A stretch of 64,000 nucleotides of DNA from Ampullaceana balthica. Taxonomy: Eukaryota > Mollusca > Gastropoda > Lymnaeidae. The notes under the pieces are model-generated. The model was not told the DNA's origin, made no database searches, and saw only the letters and a program-made list of their open reading frames with translations. Of the stretch, positions 33,463 through 45,911 are shown in pieces; position 1 is the first letter of the stretch; each line of letters begins with the position of its first letter. The stretch is taken from NCBI GenBank assembly GCA_944989445.1, contig CALYLW010000041.1, forward strand, positions 568,001 to 632,000, given 5' to 3'. The position numbers and the translations under genes are program-made.

Positions 33463-36400
33463 AGCAGACCCGTCGTGCGTTGCAACGATCTCTTTAAAAA
33501 TGAATAAATTGAAAGAAACCAAAGATTGGTATGTTTTAAAAGAATTATGCCATAAACCTTCGGGGAAGTGAGAAAAAAAAAGTCCAAGTTTAATAGCAAA
33601 CTGTTACATAAATTAATAATTAAAAACTTACAAAAGGAAAAACGATATTAAGAGGCCCAGCCAAAAAATGAGTGATAATTTAATGTTTTTTATTGCCATT
33701 GTACTCAAGCTAAATTTCTCAATATCGTGTAAAATTGAATGGGGAATTAAATTGTTACCGTGCAGTAAAAATGACATTTGGGGCCCCCAGCTCCGAGGGA
33801 ATGGACATTAGGAGTTCAGTGCCCTATAGTAATATATTATAGGTTCTTAACTTTTTATATACTAACTTTAGTCAAAATCCATTTATTTTCTCATTATCTA
33901 ACGCTTAAACTAATTTTAATATAGCTAATATAGTGAATAAAACTACATAAAGGGGCTCCGGGCTTTTTCGCTGCGAGATGTCAATTTCAAAAACCTTTAC
34001 ATTTCAATTCAGTTTCATCATGGATATATTTATCAAGATCGTTAAAAAGTGAATGGCAAAAATATCTTAAACATATATGAAAAAAGACATTTGGAGCCCT
34101 CCGTCACCGAAGAAAATGTCATTAGAAGTTCAAAAACCTTGAGTATTTTAATATGGGCTACCAAGTTTTTTATACAAAATTTGGTTAAGATCCAATCATT
34201 TCTCAGTAGCTAACGCATAAACTAATTTTTATATAGTTCGTATAAGCAAAAAACGACAGTAAGAGATAGAGGGTCCAGTTATTGCAAGAAATAAAGTGCG
34301 AAACACATGTTCATTTGAATAAATTTCAAAATGCATAAATTTATTTATATTTATCAATAATGGTAAAATTTGACTGTGCGATAAAATATTAAACATACAT
34401 TCTGGGCTCCCTGCCCCAAGGAAAAGAAAATTACGAGTTCAGTGCCCTATAGTAATAAAATATAGACCCTCGAGTTTTTATATAATAAGATGGGTCAAGA
34501 CCCATTAATTTTTTCAGAATTTTACGCTAATACTAATTTTTATACAGCTAATATAATGAAAAAAAAACGAAATTTAGGGGCCCCTGGGCCCATTCGGTGA
34601 AAGATTTCAATTTAAAAAATGCTGTTCATTTTAATTCAGTTTCCTCATAGATATATTCCTTAAGATCGTGAAAAATTAAATGGGGAAACATATCTCAAAC
34701 ATATACGAAGAAAAGACATTTGGGGCCCCAGGCCCCGAAGGAATGGAAATTTGAATTTATGTGCCCTATAGTATTTTAATATCGGCTACCAAGTTTTTGT
34801 ATACAAATTTTAGTTAAGGTCCATTCATTTACTCGGTAGCTAACGCATAAACTTATTTTTATATACCTCATATAAGCAAAAAACTACATTATGGGCCCCA
34901 GGGCCTAATTATCGCAAGAAATAAAGTGCGAAAGACATTTTAATTTGAATAAATTTCAAAATACATACATTTATTTATATGTCTCAATATTGAATGAACG
35001 ATAAAATATTGAACATACATTTTGGGTCCCCTGCCCCAAGGGAATGAAAATTAGGAGTTCAGTGCCCTATAGTAATAAAATATGGACCCTTAAGTTTTTA
35101 TATTTTAAGATGGGTCAAGATCCATTAATTTTCTCAGTATTTAACGGGAATACTAATTTTTATACAGCTAAAATAAGGGAAAAAACGACATTTAGGGGCC
35201 CCTTTAGTGAAAGGTGTCAATTTCAAAAACCTGTTCATTTAATTCAGTTTCCTCATAGATATATTCCTCAAGATCGTGAAAAATTGAATGGGGAAAAATA
35301 ACTTAAACATATACGAAGAAAAGACATTTGGGGCCCCCGGCACCGAATATATTGACATTAGAAGTTTAGAAACCTTAATTATGTCAATATGGGCTACTAA
35401 ATTTTTGTATGCAAATTTTGGTTAAGATGCATTCATTTACTCAGTAGCTAACGCAAAAACTAATTTTTATATAGCTCACATAAGCAAAAAACGACATTAA
35501 GGGCCCCAGTGCAAGATATAAAGTTCAAAATACCTGTTCATTTCAATCTGTATAATAATGGATACATGTGTCATTAGTTGTCAATATTGTTAATAATTGA
35601 ATGGTGAATAAAATCTTAAACGTTTAAGAAAAAGAATTTTTTGGGCCCCCCGCCCCGAAGGAATGACTATTAGGAGTTCAGTTCCCTTTAGTGTTTTAAT
35701 ATTGGCTATCAAATTTTTATATACAAAGTTTGGTTAAGATCCATCAATTTACACAGTAGCTAGCGCTGAAACTAAATGTTATATAGCTCATATAAGCAAA
35801 AAATGACATTATGGTTCCCCGGCGCCCCATGAGTGATAAATTTAGAAAAAAAGTTGCCAGTCTCCAAAAGTTTCATGATGATCGGATGAATGGTTTAGTC
35901 AGCTATAAAGGACATGCACACAGACATACATTGATTTTTATATATATATATAGATTAACAAAAACGAAATTAAGGGCCCCCGGGCCCAATCGGTGCAAGA
36001 GAATAACTTTAAAATACATGTTCATTTCAATCTGGATCATGATAGATATATTAGTCAATGCTTTTCAAGATCGTGTAAATCATAACGGGAATAAAGTATT
36101 TAACGCTTACAAAAATAAAGATTTTGGGCCCCCGGTCCCGAAGGAACGGACATTAGGAGTTCAATGCCATATGATACTTTAATATAGACTATCAAGTTGT
36201 TATTTACCAAGTTTGGCCAAGATCCATTCATTTTCCCTGTAGCTAAGCCCTAAACTAATTTTTATATAGCTCATATAAGAAAAAATTCTCATTATGGGCC
36301 CCCCCGAAGGAACGGACATTAGGAGTTCAATGCCATATGATACTTTAATATAGACTATCAAGTTGTTATGTACCAAGTTTGGTCTAGATCCATTCATTTT

Positions 36401-37630
36401 CCAAGCAGCTAAGCCCTAAACTAATTTTTATATAGCACACATAAGAAACAATTCTCATTATGGGCCCCCGGCGCCCCATGAGTGTTAAATTTTGAAAAAA
36501 AGTAGCCTATTTCCATCCCGGGAGCGTACTCAAAAGTCTCCAAAAGTTTCATGGCGACCGAATGAAAGGTATAGTCAGCTAACGGGAATAAAGTATTTAA
36601 CGCTTACAAAAATAAAGATTTTGGGCCCCCGGCCCCGAAGGAACGGACATTAGGAGTTCAATGCCATATGATACTTTAATATAGGTTATCAAGTTGTTAT
36701 GTACCAAGTTTGGTCAAGATTCATTCATTTTCCAAGCAGCTAAGCCCTAAACTAATTTTTATATAGCTCATATAAGAAAAAATCTCATTATGGGCCCCCG
36801 GCGCCCCATGAGTGTTAAATTTTGAAAAAAGTAGCCTATTTCCATCCCGGGAGCGTACTCAAAAGTCTCCAAAAGTTTCATGGCGATCGGATGAATGGTT
36901 TAGTCAGCTAACGGGAATAAAGTATTTAACGCTTACCAAAAAAAAGACTTTGGGTCCCCGGCCCCGAAGAAACGAACATTAGGAGTTCAATGCCATATGA
37001 TACTTTAATATAGGATATCAAGTTGTTATGTACCAAGTTTGGTCTAGATCCATTCATTTTCCAAGCAGCTAAGCCCTAAACTAATTTTTATATAGCACAT
37101 ATAAGAAACAATTATCATTATGTGCCCCCGGCGCCCCATGAGTGTTAAATTTTGAAAAAAAGTAGCCTATTTCCATCCCGGGAGCGTACTCAAAAGTCTC
37201 CAAAAGTTTCATGGCGACCGAAAGAATGGTATAGTCAGCTAACGGGAATAAAGTATTTAACGATTACAAAAATAAAGATTTTGGGCCCCCGGCCCCGAAG
37301 GAACGGATATTAGGAGATCAATGTCATATGATACTTTAATATAGGTTATCAAGTTGTTATGTACCAAGTTTGGTCAAGATTCATTCATTTTCCAAGCAGC
37401 TAAGTTCTAAACTAATTTTTATATAGCTCATATAAGAAAAAATCTCATTATGGGCCCCCGGCGCCCCATGAGTGTTAAATTTTGAAAAAAAAAGTAGCCT
37501 ATTTCCATCCCTGGAGCGTACTCAAAAGTCTCCAAAAGTTTCATGGCGATCGGATGAATGGTTTAGTCAGCTATAACAGACATGCATACATACATACATA
37601 CATACTTTGATTTTTATATATATAGATAAC
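33463..37630 (+). mobile_element. 4.2-kb unclassified element with internal tandem repeats
   Basis: It starts 'actagcagacccgtcgtgcg' and ends 'tttttatatatatagat' after a (CATA)n run. The interior is a stack of related blocks built around GGGCCCC, 'ttaggagttcagtgccctat' and 'aactaatttttatatagct'. The left half has about seven monomers of roughly 310 bp, and the right half about three complete monomers of roughly 330 bp plus a partial. An internal copy of the terminal segment (35890-35955: 'tttcatgatgatcggatgaa' through the AT-rich end) separates the halves. No ORF of significance was found. Its 5' CTAGCAGACCCG and 3' TATATATAGAT ends resemble common invertebrate dispersed repeats, but I cannot name the class. 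Confidence 0.7.
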
Positions 37631-37654
37631 AAAATTATGTTACGAAAATTTGGT

Positions 37655-38205
37655 TGTGCAGAAGTGTGCTCTGGACATCAGAAGTATGCTCTTGACATCA
37701 GAAGTGTGCTCTTGACATCAGAAGTATGCTCTTGACATCAGAAGTGTGCTCTGAAAATAAGAAGTGTGCTCTGGACATCTGAAGTGTGCTCTGGACATCA
37801 GAAGTGTGCTCTGTACATCTGAAGTGTGCTCTGGACATCAGAAATGTGCTCTGGACATCTGAAGTGTGCTCTGGACATCTGAAGTGTGCTCTGGACATCT
37901 GAAGTGTGCTCTGGACATCTGAAGTGTGCTCTGGACATCTGAAGTGTGCTCTGGACATCAGAAGTGTGCTCTGGACATCTGAAGTGTGCTCTGGACATCT
38001 GAAGTGTGCTCTGGACATCTGAAGTATGCTCTGGACATCTGAAGTGTGCTCTGGACATCTGAAGTGTGCTCTGGACATCAGAAGTGTGCTCTGAACATCT
38101 GAAGTGTGCTCTGGACATCAGAAATGTGCTCTGGACATCAGAAGTGTGCTCTGGACATCAGAAGTGTGCTCTGGACACCAGAAGTGTGCTCTGGACATCA
38201 TAAGG
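37655..38205. repeat. 20-bp tandem array, about 27 copies
   Basis: Unit 'gaagtgtgctctggacatct' with a frequent final-base variant (catca). The left five units read 'cttgacatca'. Register is exact. Confidence 0.97.
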
Positions 38206-38317
38206 ATGTTAAACATATTTTTAAGATCAAAGACTTACCATTTATTGACAGTGTCTCTTCACAACATTTAACTCAACTCTATCTCCATTAATTAAAACAC
38301 CAGCACGTATCTTAGCC

Positions 38318-39105
38318 ACCAACAAGACATCAATCCGCCCCTGTATTCAACACATGAAACCAATCCGCCCCTGTATTCAACACAAGACATCAATCCGCCC
38401 ATGTATTCAACACAAGACATCAATCGGCTCCTGTATTCAACACAAGACATCAATCCGCCCCTGTATTCAACACAAGACATCAATCCGCCCCTGTATTCAA
38501 CACAAGACATCAATCCGCCCCTGTATTTAACACATGCCATCAATCCGCCCATGTATTCAACACAAGACATCAATCCACCCCTGTATTCAACACAAGACAT
38601 CAATCCGCCCCTCTATTCAACACAAGACATCAATCCGCCACTGTATTCAACACAAGACATCAATCCGCCCCTGTATTCAACACAAGACATCAATCCGCCC
38701 CTGTATTTAACACATGTCATCAATCCGCCCCTGTATTCAACACAAGACATCATTCCACCCCTGTATTCAACACATGTCATCAATCCGCCCATGTATTCAA
38801 CACAAGACATCAATCCGCCCCTGTATTTAACACATGTCATCAATCCGCCCCTGTATTCAACACAAGACATCATTCCGCCCCTGTATTCAACACATGTCAT
38901 CAATCCGCCCCTGTATTCAACACAAGACATCAATCCGCCCCTGTATTCAACACAAGACACCAATCCGACCATGTATTCATCACAAGACATCAATCCGCCC
39001 ATGTATTCAACACACGACATCAATCCGCCCCTGTATTCAAAACAAGACATCAATCCACCCCTGTATTCAAGACAAAAAGACAAATCCGCCCCTGTATACA
39101 ACACA
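38318..39105. repeat. 30-bp tandem array, about 26 copies
   Basis: Unit 'caatccgcccctgtattcaa' plus 'cacaagacat'. Variants 'cacatgtcat', 'tatttaa' and 'cccatg' recur. A block of several units including 'tatttaacacatgtcat' is repeated (around 38700-38760 and 38820-38880). Confidence 0.97.
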
Positions 39106-41221
39106 ACCAAACACATGATGGGAATGTGAAGCACCCTTACCCCCACCCCCCTCACAACTCCGCCACCGAGAGGAAATTTTTAAAATTAAATATCATTTGT
39201 CCTCCATGAATTCTAATTTATCTCCTAAAAAGTTGACAAATAACACGGGCGACCTTCCAGCTCATCAAAAAAGAAAATCTGTCACTCATTACGAAACAAA
39301 TAACCCTCGGTGCCATTATCTCGTGACATGGGTAAAAGTGTGCGCTCGGTGTGAGGCTGCATCGAGGGCCCGTCAACGCCATTTAGAGAAGTAAATTGTG
39401 GGGATATGATGTGGGGGTGGAGGGGATAGAGACGCGTCTGTGGGGGGGGGGCTTGGGGGCCCTTGAGGGCGCGTTATAAATAAAGAATGATTTGGTCTAG
39501 TAGTTACAGGGATTGGAGGTTTGGGGGGGGGCGGGGTTTCGATAGGAGGTTGGGGAGGGGGGGGGGTCGGGAAACGTAGGTAGATTTGTCAAAATCTGGC
39601 AGGTGAGAAAAGAGATGAGAATACGATGAGATCGATGAGCTGTTGCCGGTTAGAAAATTCATCAAATTATTGTATATATATATTTTTACACCACGAGAAC
39701 AAAGGACTAGAAGGGCTGAAGATAAAATGGCTAACAAAGAGATGGTATGTGGTGGGCGAGGTTGGGGGGGGGGAGGTACATGGTTGTTCTACTGGTATCC
39801 CGTTCCCTTGCAATGATTGTGACAAAATCCCCGATGCGATGCCTTCACCTGTCACACATCAAGTGGCGCGTGATTTTAAGTTCAAGAGAAGTTCCACAGT
39901 AGAAATGGTTCAACAAGAGGGTTTCTTGCGGGGATCTCTACGCCCTACGATGATATGCAAGGGATCCACGTCCTTCAGTTGGGGTCAATACGTTTTGTGA
40001 TTGTGGGGATGGGGTCATCGGATGCTTCCACTTTGCTTCCTCCCTCCCCCCCCCCACAAAAAAAATAAATAAATTCCACCACAAAAGTTAATAATTAAAA
40101 AAATAATAATAAAGAATTATGGGGTTTTTCTTAAATTGGAAGAGAGGGTTCGCTAGTAGGCTAACATTCTGGGATTGTATTATCGGAGATTGGGGAGTGT
40201 GGGGAGCCTTTGTATTTATAGTTGTAGTTATTGCCGGGGAGGGGTGTTGATTGTGGTGGAGTTGCATGATAGTTTTACGCGAGGAGATCTTATACCGGTG
40301 GCTCAAGTCAGCATCTGCTTTCAAGGACTAAAAGTATCAAGAATATAAGCGAAACGTTTGGCTTATTTCAATGGAGCCACACACGTGATTCATTAGAACT
40401 ATCCAAACACCTACGAACTGTGAACACACAGCCCAACAACACAACTTGACGTCTACGTCGATAGATAGTCTTAACATATCCAACTTTTAACAATCACCTG
40501 TGTAACCAAATGTTCAATCTCTAATATATCTCTATATATAATATATCTATAATGACGGAAGTTTTCAAAATAAATACACATCAGATTAAAAAATAACGTA
40601 ATACAGAACTATCATGTATTTTATTAATTTTGATTTTATTAATTTATTTCCCTATTGAACAATTTTATGCGGACTTCGAAAAGAGTTATTTTTGGTGAAG
40701 TAATTTGGTGCACTGCTTTCTAGAATTAGTAGCGTCACGGACAGATAGACGGGACAGACAGACGTGACATACATTGCAAATTAAGTATGTTGATTTAATG
40801 TATTCATCAAGCTACGTGAACGTTTAGCAGCCTATAGTCATCGATCAAATTTATGATTTGAGCAATTTAGCAATAGCATGTGAAAACTTTTTTAATTTAG
40901 ACTGTAGACAATGAACGGTCCTCTCATAGAAAAATAAAGTCCATTCAATAACATACAAGAAACAAGTTGATATTAAAATTTAAAAATAAAATATTTTAAT
41001 TATGAATTGTTTATATGTTATTTCAAATTGGAAGTGAAAAGTAGATAACAATTTCCGACTCTCGTATGTTAACTGGGTGCCCAATTATGTATTTGACATG
41101 GTAAATGGTCAACAAGGATTACATGCATAACATTCAAACCTACATGACACGAAGTTGGCTACAAAACGTGAAGGCAAGTCTTTATAAGTATAAGGAATAA
41201 TTCATATATATACATTAGATC
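39106..41221. other. 2.1 kb without a recognised gene; G-rich tracts
   Basis: 39190-39400 is higher-complexity sequence. 39415-39560 and 39755-39780 contain several runs of 5-11 G on the plus strand, giving strong G-quadruplex potential. 40380-41220 is AT-rich. A 124-codon open frame at 39626-40000 has no domain and is not called. Confidence 0.4.
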
Positions 41222-41425
41222 ATTGTTAGCAGCTATCACTTCCGCAGCGTTTACATGTCAGTTCTATGTAAATAATTGTTAGCAGCTATCACTTCCGCAA
41301 CGTTTACATGTCATTTCTATGTAAATAATTGTTAGCAGCTATCACTTCCGCAACGTTTACATGTCATTTCTATGTAAATAATTGTTAGCAGCTATCACTT
41401 CCGCAACGTTTACATGTCATTTCTA
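41222..41425. repeat. 53-bp tandem array, about 3.8 copies
   Basis: The unit contains 'attgttagcagctatcactt' and 'ccgcaacgtttacatgtcat'. The first copy has cagcg for caacg. Confidence 0.95.
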
Positions 41426-42519
41426 TAAAAAGATTTCGGGGCTTTTCGATAAGGTAAATTTATATAGTTGCAGCCATTGTGGTAGAAATCTCGCCAAAGT
41501 AATCGAACCATTAATTTGAGATATATCAAAGTATATTTTTACTAGTTTTCAAATATGAAATTGAATTCTTGATTTTCATATAAATTGAAAAATTGCAATT
41601 AAAAAAAAATAAACATTTTATTTAAAAAAACAACAAATAAAGATGATGAATTTCAACAAAATATGCAGGAAGTTCCTTATTGGTTACTATTACTGAATGT
41701 TTCAAAACATCAAAAGAAAAAGAAAATATTTATTCTGAAAGATAAAAAACCTAATCATTACTTAATTATTTTTTACATTAAAAGTATCGCATGTATAATA
41801 ATACGTCTGGAATCTTAAATACCGAAACGAAATATTTCTTTAAAACTTTTATAAATTCTTTTATTCCATTTCTCCAAGCACAAACAAACTTGGAATCGCA
41901 GGCCAAAAAACTATTTGTTTTGTGTCATTATTTTTAATGACGCATTAATATGCAACCGTGACGTCCTATTCACGCGCCAATGACGCATTGATACGTATCC
42001 ATGACGCCCTATTCACGCGCGGCAACGTCGCGTTCATTGGACTGACCTAATCAGTAAATCATCTAATTGTAATTGCCTACGGGGGGCGGCTCCCAGTGTA
42101 TCACCATCTTGTCTGTGCAGTTACAGCGCCCCCCCCCCAAGTTTGGAGCGTATTAAAATAGTGATGATATCCCCAGCGCTACCCGGGATTGGGCCAAATT
42201 GGGCCAACAGGCGAAAGGAGCCAAGCGTATCACGTTCGGGGGCCCTTATCTTACGGTGACGAAGTCAGACGGACATTAACCGAGGGCTTTATGCCGGTGG
42301 ATTTTGCGAGCTTCAATAATTAATGCCGCCATCATTCAGCATCATTCTATACGAGTTTTTCGTCATCAATAGTCAACCAGTCTCAGCTCGGATCATTGGA
42401 ATTAAGGGGGTTGTGTCAATGCTATCTCATTTGTTCATATCATTTTTTTGTATGCGGGGATAGCATGGTCTTTTATCAACAAAATAGTATTGGCTAGTCA
42501 CAGGGGGTCAACTAGATTC
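41426..42519. other. 1.1 kb unassigned; candidate non-coding island at about 42030-42370
   Basis: A short two-copy repeat ('tgacgcattaatatgcaacc' type) lies at 41938-42020. The island contains 'catctaattgtaattgccta', 'gattgggccaaattgggcca' and 'caataattaatgccgcc', unlike the AT-rich surroundings. No coding domain. Confidence 0.35.
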
Positions 42520-43380
42520 ACCTGGACCACAAGTGTTATTAGGTCCACTAATTTTAGCTGGACCACAAGTGTTATTAGGTCCACTAATTTTAGCTGGACC
42601 ACAAGTGTTATTAGGTCCACTAATTTTAGCTGGACCACAAGTGTTATTAGGTCCACTAATTTTAGCTGGACCACAAGTGTTATTAGGTCCACCAATTTTA
42701 GCTGGACCACAAGTGTTATTAGGTCCACTAATTTTAGCTGGACCACAAGTGTTATTAGGTCCACTAATTTTAGCTGGACCACAAGTGTTATTAGGTCAAC
42801 TAATTTTAGCTGGACCACAAGTGTTATTAGGTCCACCAATTTTAGCTGGACCACAAGTGTTATTAGGTCCACTAATTTTAGCTGGACCACAAGTGTTATT
42901 AGGTCCACCAATTTTAGCTGGACCACAAGTGTTATTAGGTCCACTAATTTTAGCTGGACCACAAGTGTTATTAGGTCCACTAATTTTAGCTGGACCACAA
43001 GTGTTATTAGGTCCACTAATTTTAGCTGGACCACAAGTGTTATTAGGTCCACTAATTTTAGCTGGACCACAAGTGTTATTAGGTCCACTAATTTTAGCTG
43101 GACCACAAGTGTTATTAGGTCCACTAATTTTAGCTGGACCACAAGTGTTATTAGGTCCACTAATTTTAGCTGGACCACAAGTGTTATTAGGTCCACCAAT
43201 TTTAGCTGGACCACAAGTGTTATTAGGTCGACTAATTTTAGCTGGACCACAAGTGTTATTAGGTCCACCAATTTTAGCTGGACCACAAGTGTTATTAGGT
43301 CCACTAATTTTAGCTGGACCACAAGTGTTATTAGGTCCACTAATTTTAGCTGGACCACAAGTGTTATTTTCTCAACTAGT
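42520..43380. repeat. 36-bp tandem array, 24 copies, exact register
   Basis: Unit 'ctggaccacaagtgttatta' plus 'ggtccactaattttag'. The first 'ctggaccac' is at 42522 and the last at 43350, exactly 23 x 36 bp, so no indel occurred in 24 copies. Only a few substitutions recur (ccacta/ccacca, gtcaac, gtcgac). Frames are open on both strands because 36 is divisible by 3 and the unit lacks stops. Confidence 0.98.
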
Positions 43381-43629
43381 TTGAGCCGGTCTACAAGTAT
43401 TTTCGCTCCAATAGTCTTATCTGTTCAAAAGTGTTATTTGGTCCAAAAGTTTAAGTAGGCCCATAAGTGTCAATTGGTCAACTATTCCTAACAGGTCCAC
43501 AAGGGGTAAATCGGTCCACTAGTCTTAACAACCTGACAAGTCGTGTCGATTGGTCCACCAGACTTAGCAGGTCCACTAGTGTCTATTTGTCCTCTAGTCT
43601 CAGCTGGTCCAATGGTCTAGAGTCTAGGG
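43381..43629. repeat. decayed right edge of the 36-bp array
   Basis: Degenerate units with 'ggtccac' and 'aagtgt' words, e.g. 'tcaactattcctaacaggtc', up to the hAT insertion point. Confidence 0.75.
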
Positions 43630-45770
43630 CAGTGGTTCCTAACCTTTTGGGGTCCATGCACCCCTTCAGATGCCCAAAAAAGTTCATGCACCCCCTCATG
43701 AAACTTGCAGAAAATTCATAATAAACTATGTTTATTTTAGGAACACAATAGATTTTACAATAGGCAACAGGGAATTTAGTGAGAGATCTGCTGCTTCTTA
43801 TGATCAATCAGCGATTTAAATCTGGGGACTGTTTTGGACAAAGCAACTCTTATGTCATCCTCTGCATTCAACTTATGCCTTACCTTGGTTTTAATCGTCA
43901 AAAGTGTGGAGAATCCTGCTTCACAGAGATAGGTTGTGGCAAATGGAAGGAGAATCAGTACTGCCCTCTTGGCTAGATGTGGGTATGAATTTAGCTGGGC
44001 GCACAAAAATTCAATCAAGGTATTGCAACTTAAGGCACTCCTCAGTTCTTCTCTGGTTCTCAAATCAATCAGGTCATCTTTAGCAAGGTCACTGTCATCA
44101 ATGTTGTCCAAGTAACAGAGAAAAGGATTGCGAATCAAAGGTCTTTCCAAGCAATGTCTTGACAGAAATACCCATCAAAGGACCTTTGCAATGTTGAAAG
44201 GTGCTCTGAGATTTCCCCTTTGATATTGTCAGGCAGAGATCCCTCAGTGCTTCCTTCTGCACCAGCTATTAAAACTTCATCCAAGAGTGGAAAGTTGGCC
44301 AAGTCTGACTTTTCTAGTCGTCGTTGGAATAGTGTTAGTTTTTTTAAGGAGGGCTTGCAATCTCTCAGTAGCATCCATTACAGTCACAGCAGGTCCTTGG
44401 AGAGATGTGTTTAACTCATTCAAGATGGAGAAGATGTCAGCCAGGTATGCCAAGTAATGAATGAAATTTGGACAGAAAAACTTTTCATCAAGGTCACTCT
44501 CTTTTTCTCGCAAGAAAATGACAAGCTCCACTCTCAGTTCTACTAACCGAGAAGGTATCCGTCCCCTGGACAACCAGCGCACCTCAGTGTGGTAGAGCAG
44601 AACTTCATGCTCAGAGACCACCTCCTGACAGAACAACTTGAAGAGGCGGTGGTTCAAGGCATGTAAGCGGATCAAATTTACAACTTGGACTGCAGAAGAA
44701 GGAACTGACTTCAAGGTTGGAGGTAGAGTTTTGCATGCCATGGCCTGACGATGAAGGATACAGTGTGTAGTGACAATATCGGGAACTTCTTTTTTTACCA
44801 GTGCTGAAAATCCTGACTTATTACCGAGTATGGAGGGAGCACCATCTGTGCAAATTGAAGAAATTCTTGAAGTCCAGTCAAACTAGTTTTCAGTGAAGAA
44901 TGCCCTGACTAGCTGCAGCACATCAGTAGCTTTGGTAGTTGCTAGGAGTGGCTTACAAAAGAGAAATTCCTCCTTCAGCAATCCACTGTGAACATATCTC
45001 ACAAATACAAGAAGTTTACTGCATTGTGCTACATCAGTGGATTCATCCAGCTGCATGCTAAATGGAAAAGGACTGCTTCTCATCTCACGCAAGTCTTGAT
45101 CCAGAATGTCTGCAGCCATGTCACTAATCTTGGAATGAATAGTGTCATTGGACTTTCTCGACCTGCTTCCTCTGCTAGTAACCACACATCAGTTCCACCA
45201 TCTCCAGAGCAAAATGATTCACCAAAGTTTCTCCAATAGTGTGGGGCTTCTTGTTTTTTTGCAATAAGATATGCAACCTTGAATGATGCCTCCAGTGTAG
45301 GTTTCTGTGACAAAGACAATCCAAGCTTGGGCAAGGCACCTGAGGCCAAGAAGCGAGCTCTCTTCTGCTTGAAGACCTCAACACTGTCCTTGGAATTGGA
45401 TGGATGGACTTTTTCCAAGTGCTCTCGGAGTCTAATAGGCTTTATGTTGTCATTGCACAGGATTTTTCTACAGAGGAAGAACGAAATTCCGAGGAACACG
45501 TAGAGCGAACCGTTCATTTTGCGAAATAGTTTTTCCGTCAATTTTCGACATGCGCGAACGACTATCGCCTATCCAAAAGGTTGTATATGGCTGCCATTTT
45601 AGGCGGCATGCCTTGCTAATGGTTTACATTTTCAGATTATCAGTTTTTCTTTATTTTTTCCTTCTTCTTCTTCCTCTTTTTCTTTTTTTTTCTCTGAATG
45701 GTTCATGCACCCCCTGGAACCTGCTCATGCACCCCTTGGGGGGGCATGCACCACTGGTTAGGAACCCCTG
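43630..45770 (-). mobile_element. hAT element with ZBED5/FAM200-like transposase, copy A
   Basis: The terminal inverted repeats are 'cagtggttcctaacc' and 'ggttaggaacccctg'. The perfect 8-bp target duplication 'gtctaggg' lies at 43622-43629 and 45771-45778. A subterminal repeat, 'tgcacccc', is present several times at both ends. It is 2141 bp and holds a broken transposase gene on the minus strand. Relative to copy B (57453-59952) it lacks about 370 bp near 45475. Confidence 0.95.
43776..45541 (-). pseudogene. hAT transposase (ZBED5/FAM200-like), broken, copy A
   Basis: Reading 5' to 3' on the minus strand: a CFLC-like finger remnant ('CNDNIKPIRLREHLEKVHPS'), 'MQLDESTDVAQCSKLLVFVR' (first catalytic Asp), 'ICTDGAPSILGNKSGF' (second Asp intact), 'EVRWLSRGR' (RW motif), and the C-terminal hAT dimerisation domain ('FATTYLCEAGFSTLL' and 'LNAEDDIRVALS') to a natural-looking stop. 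Breaks: a 5' deletion, a frame change near 45150, a TAG at 44884 where copy B has Gln, and a 1-bp deletion near 44139 at 'gaatcaaagg' (copy B: gaatccaaagg). A transposase would cut and paste the element in the nucleus; this one is dead. Confidence 0.92.
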
Positions 45771-45911
45771 GTCTAGGGTGTTTAGATTTATTAGAACGGT
45801 TATATTCGATCTAGAGTTGATGTTTTAAACAACGTTGATTGTGTCAATGATGTTACAGATCGAGTTGATAATGTCATTGATGTTAGAAATAAGTTAATTG
45901 TGTCAGTGATG

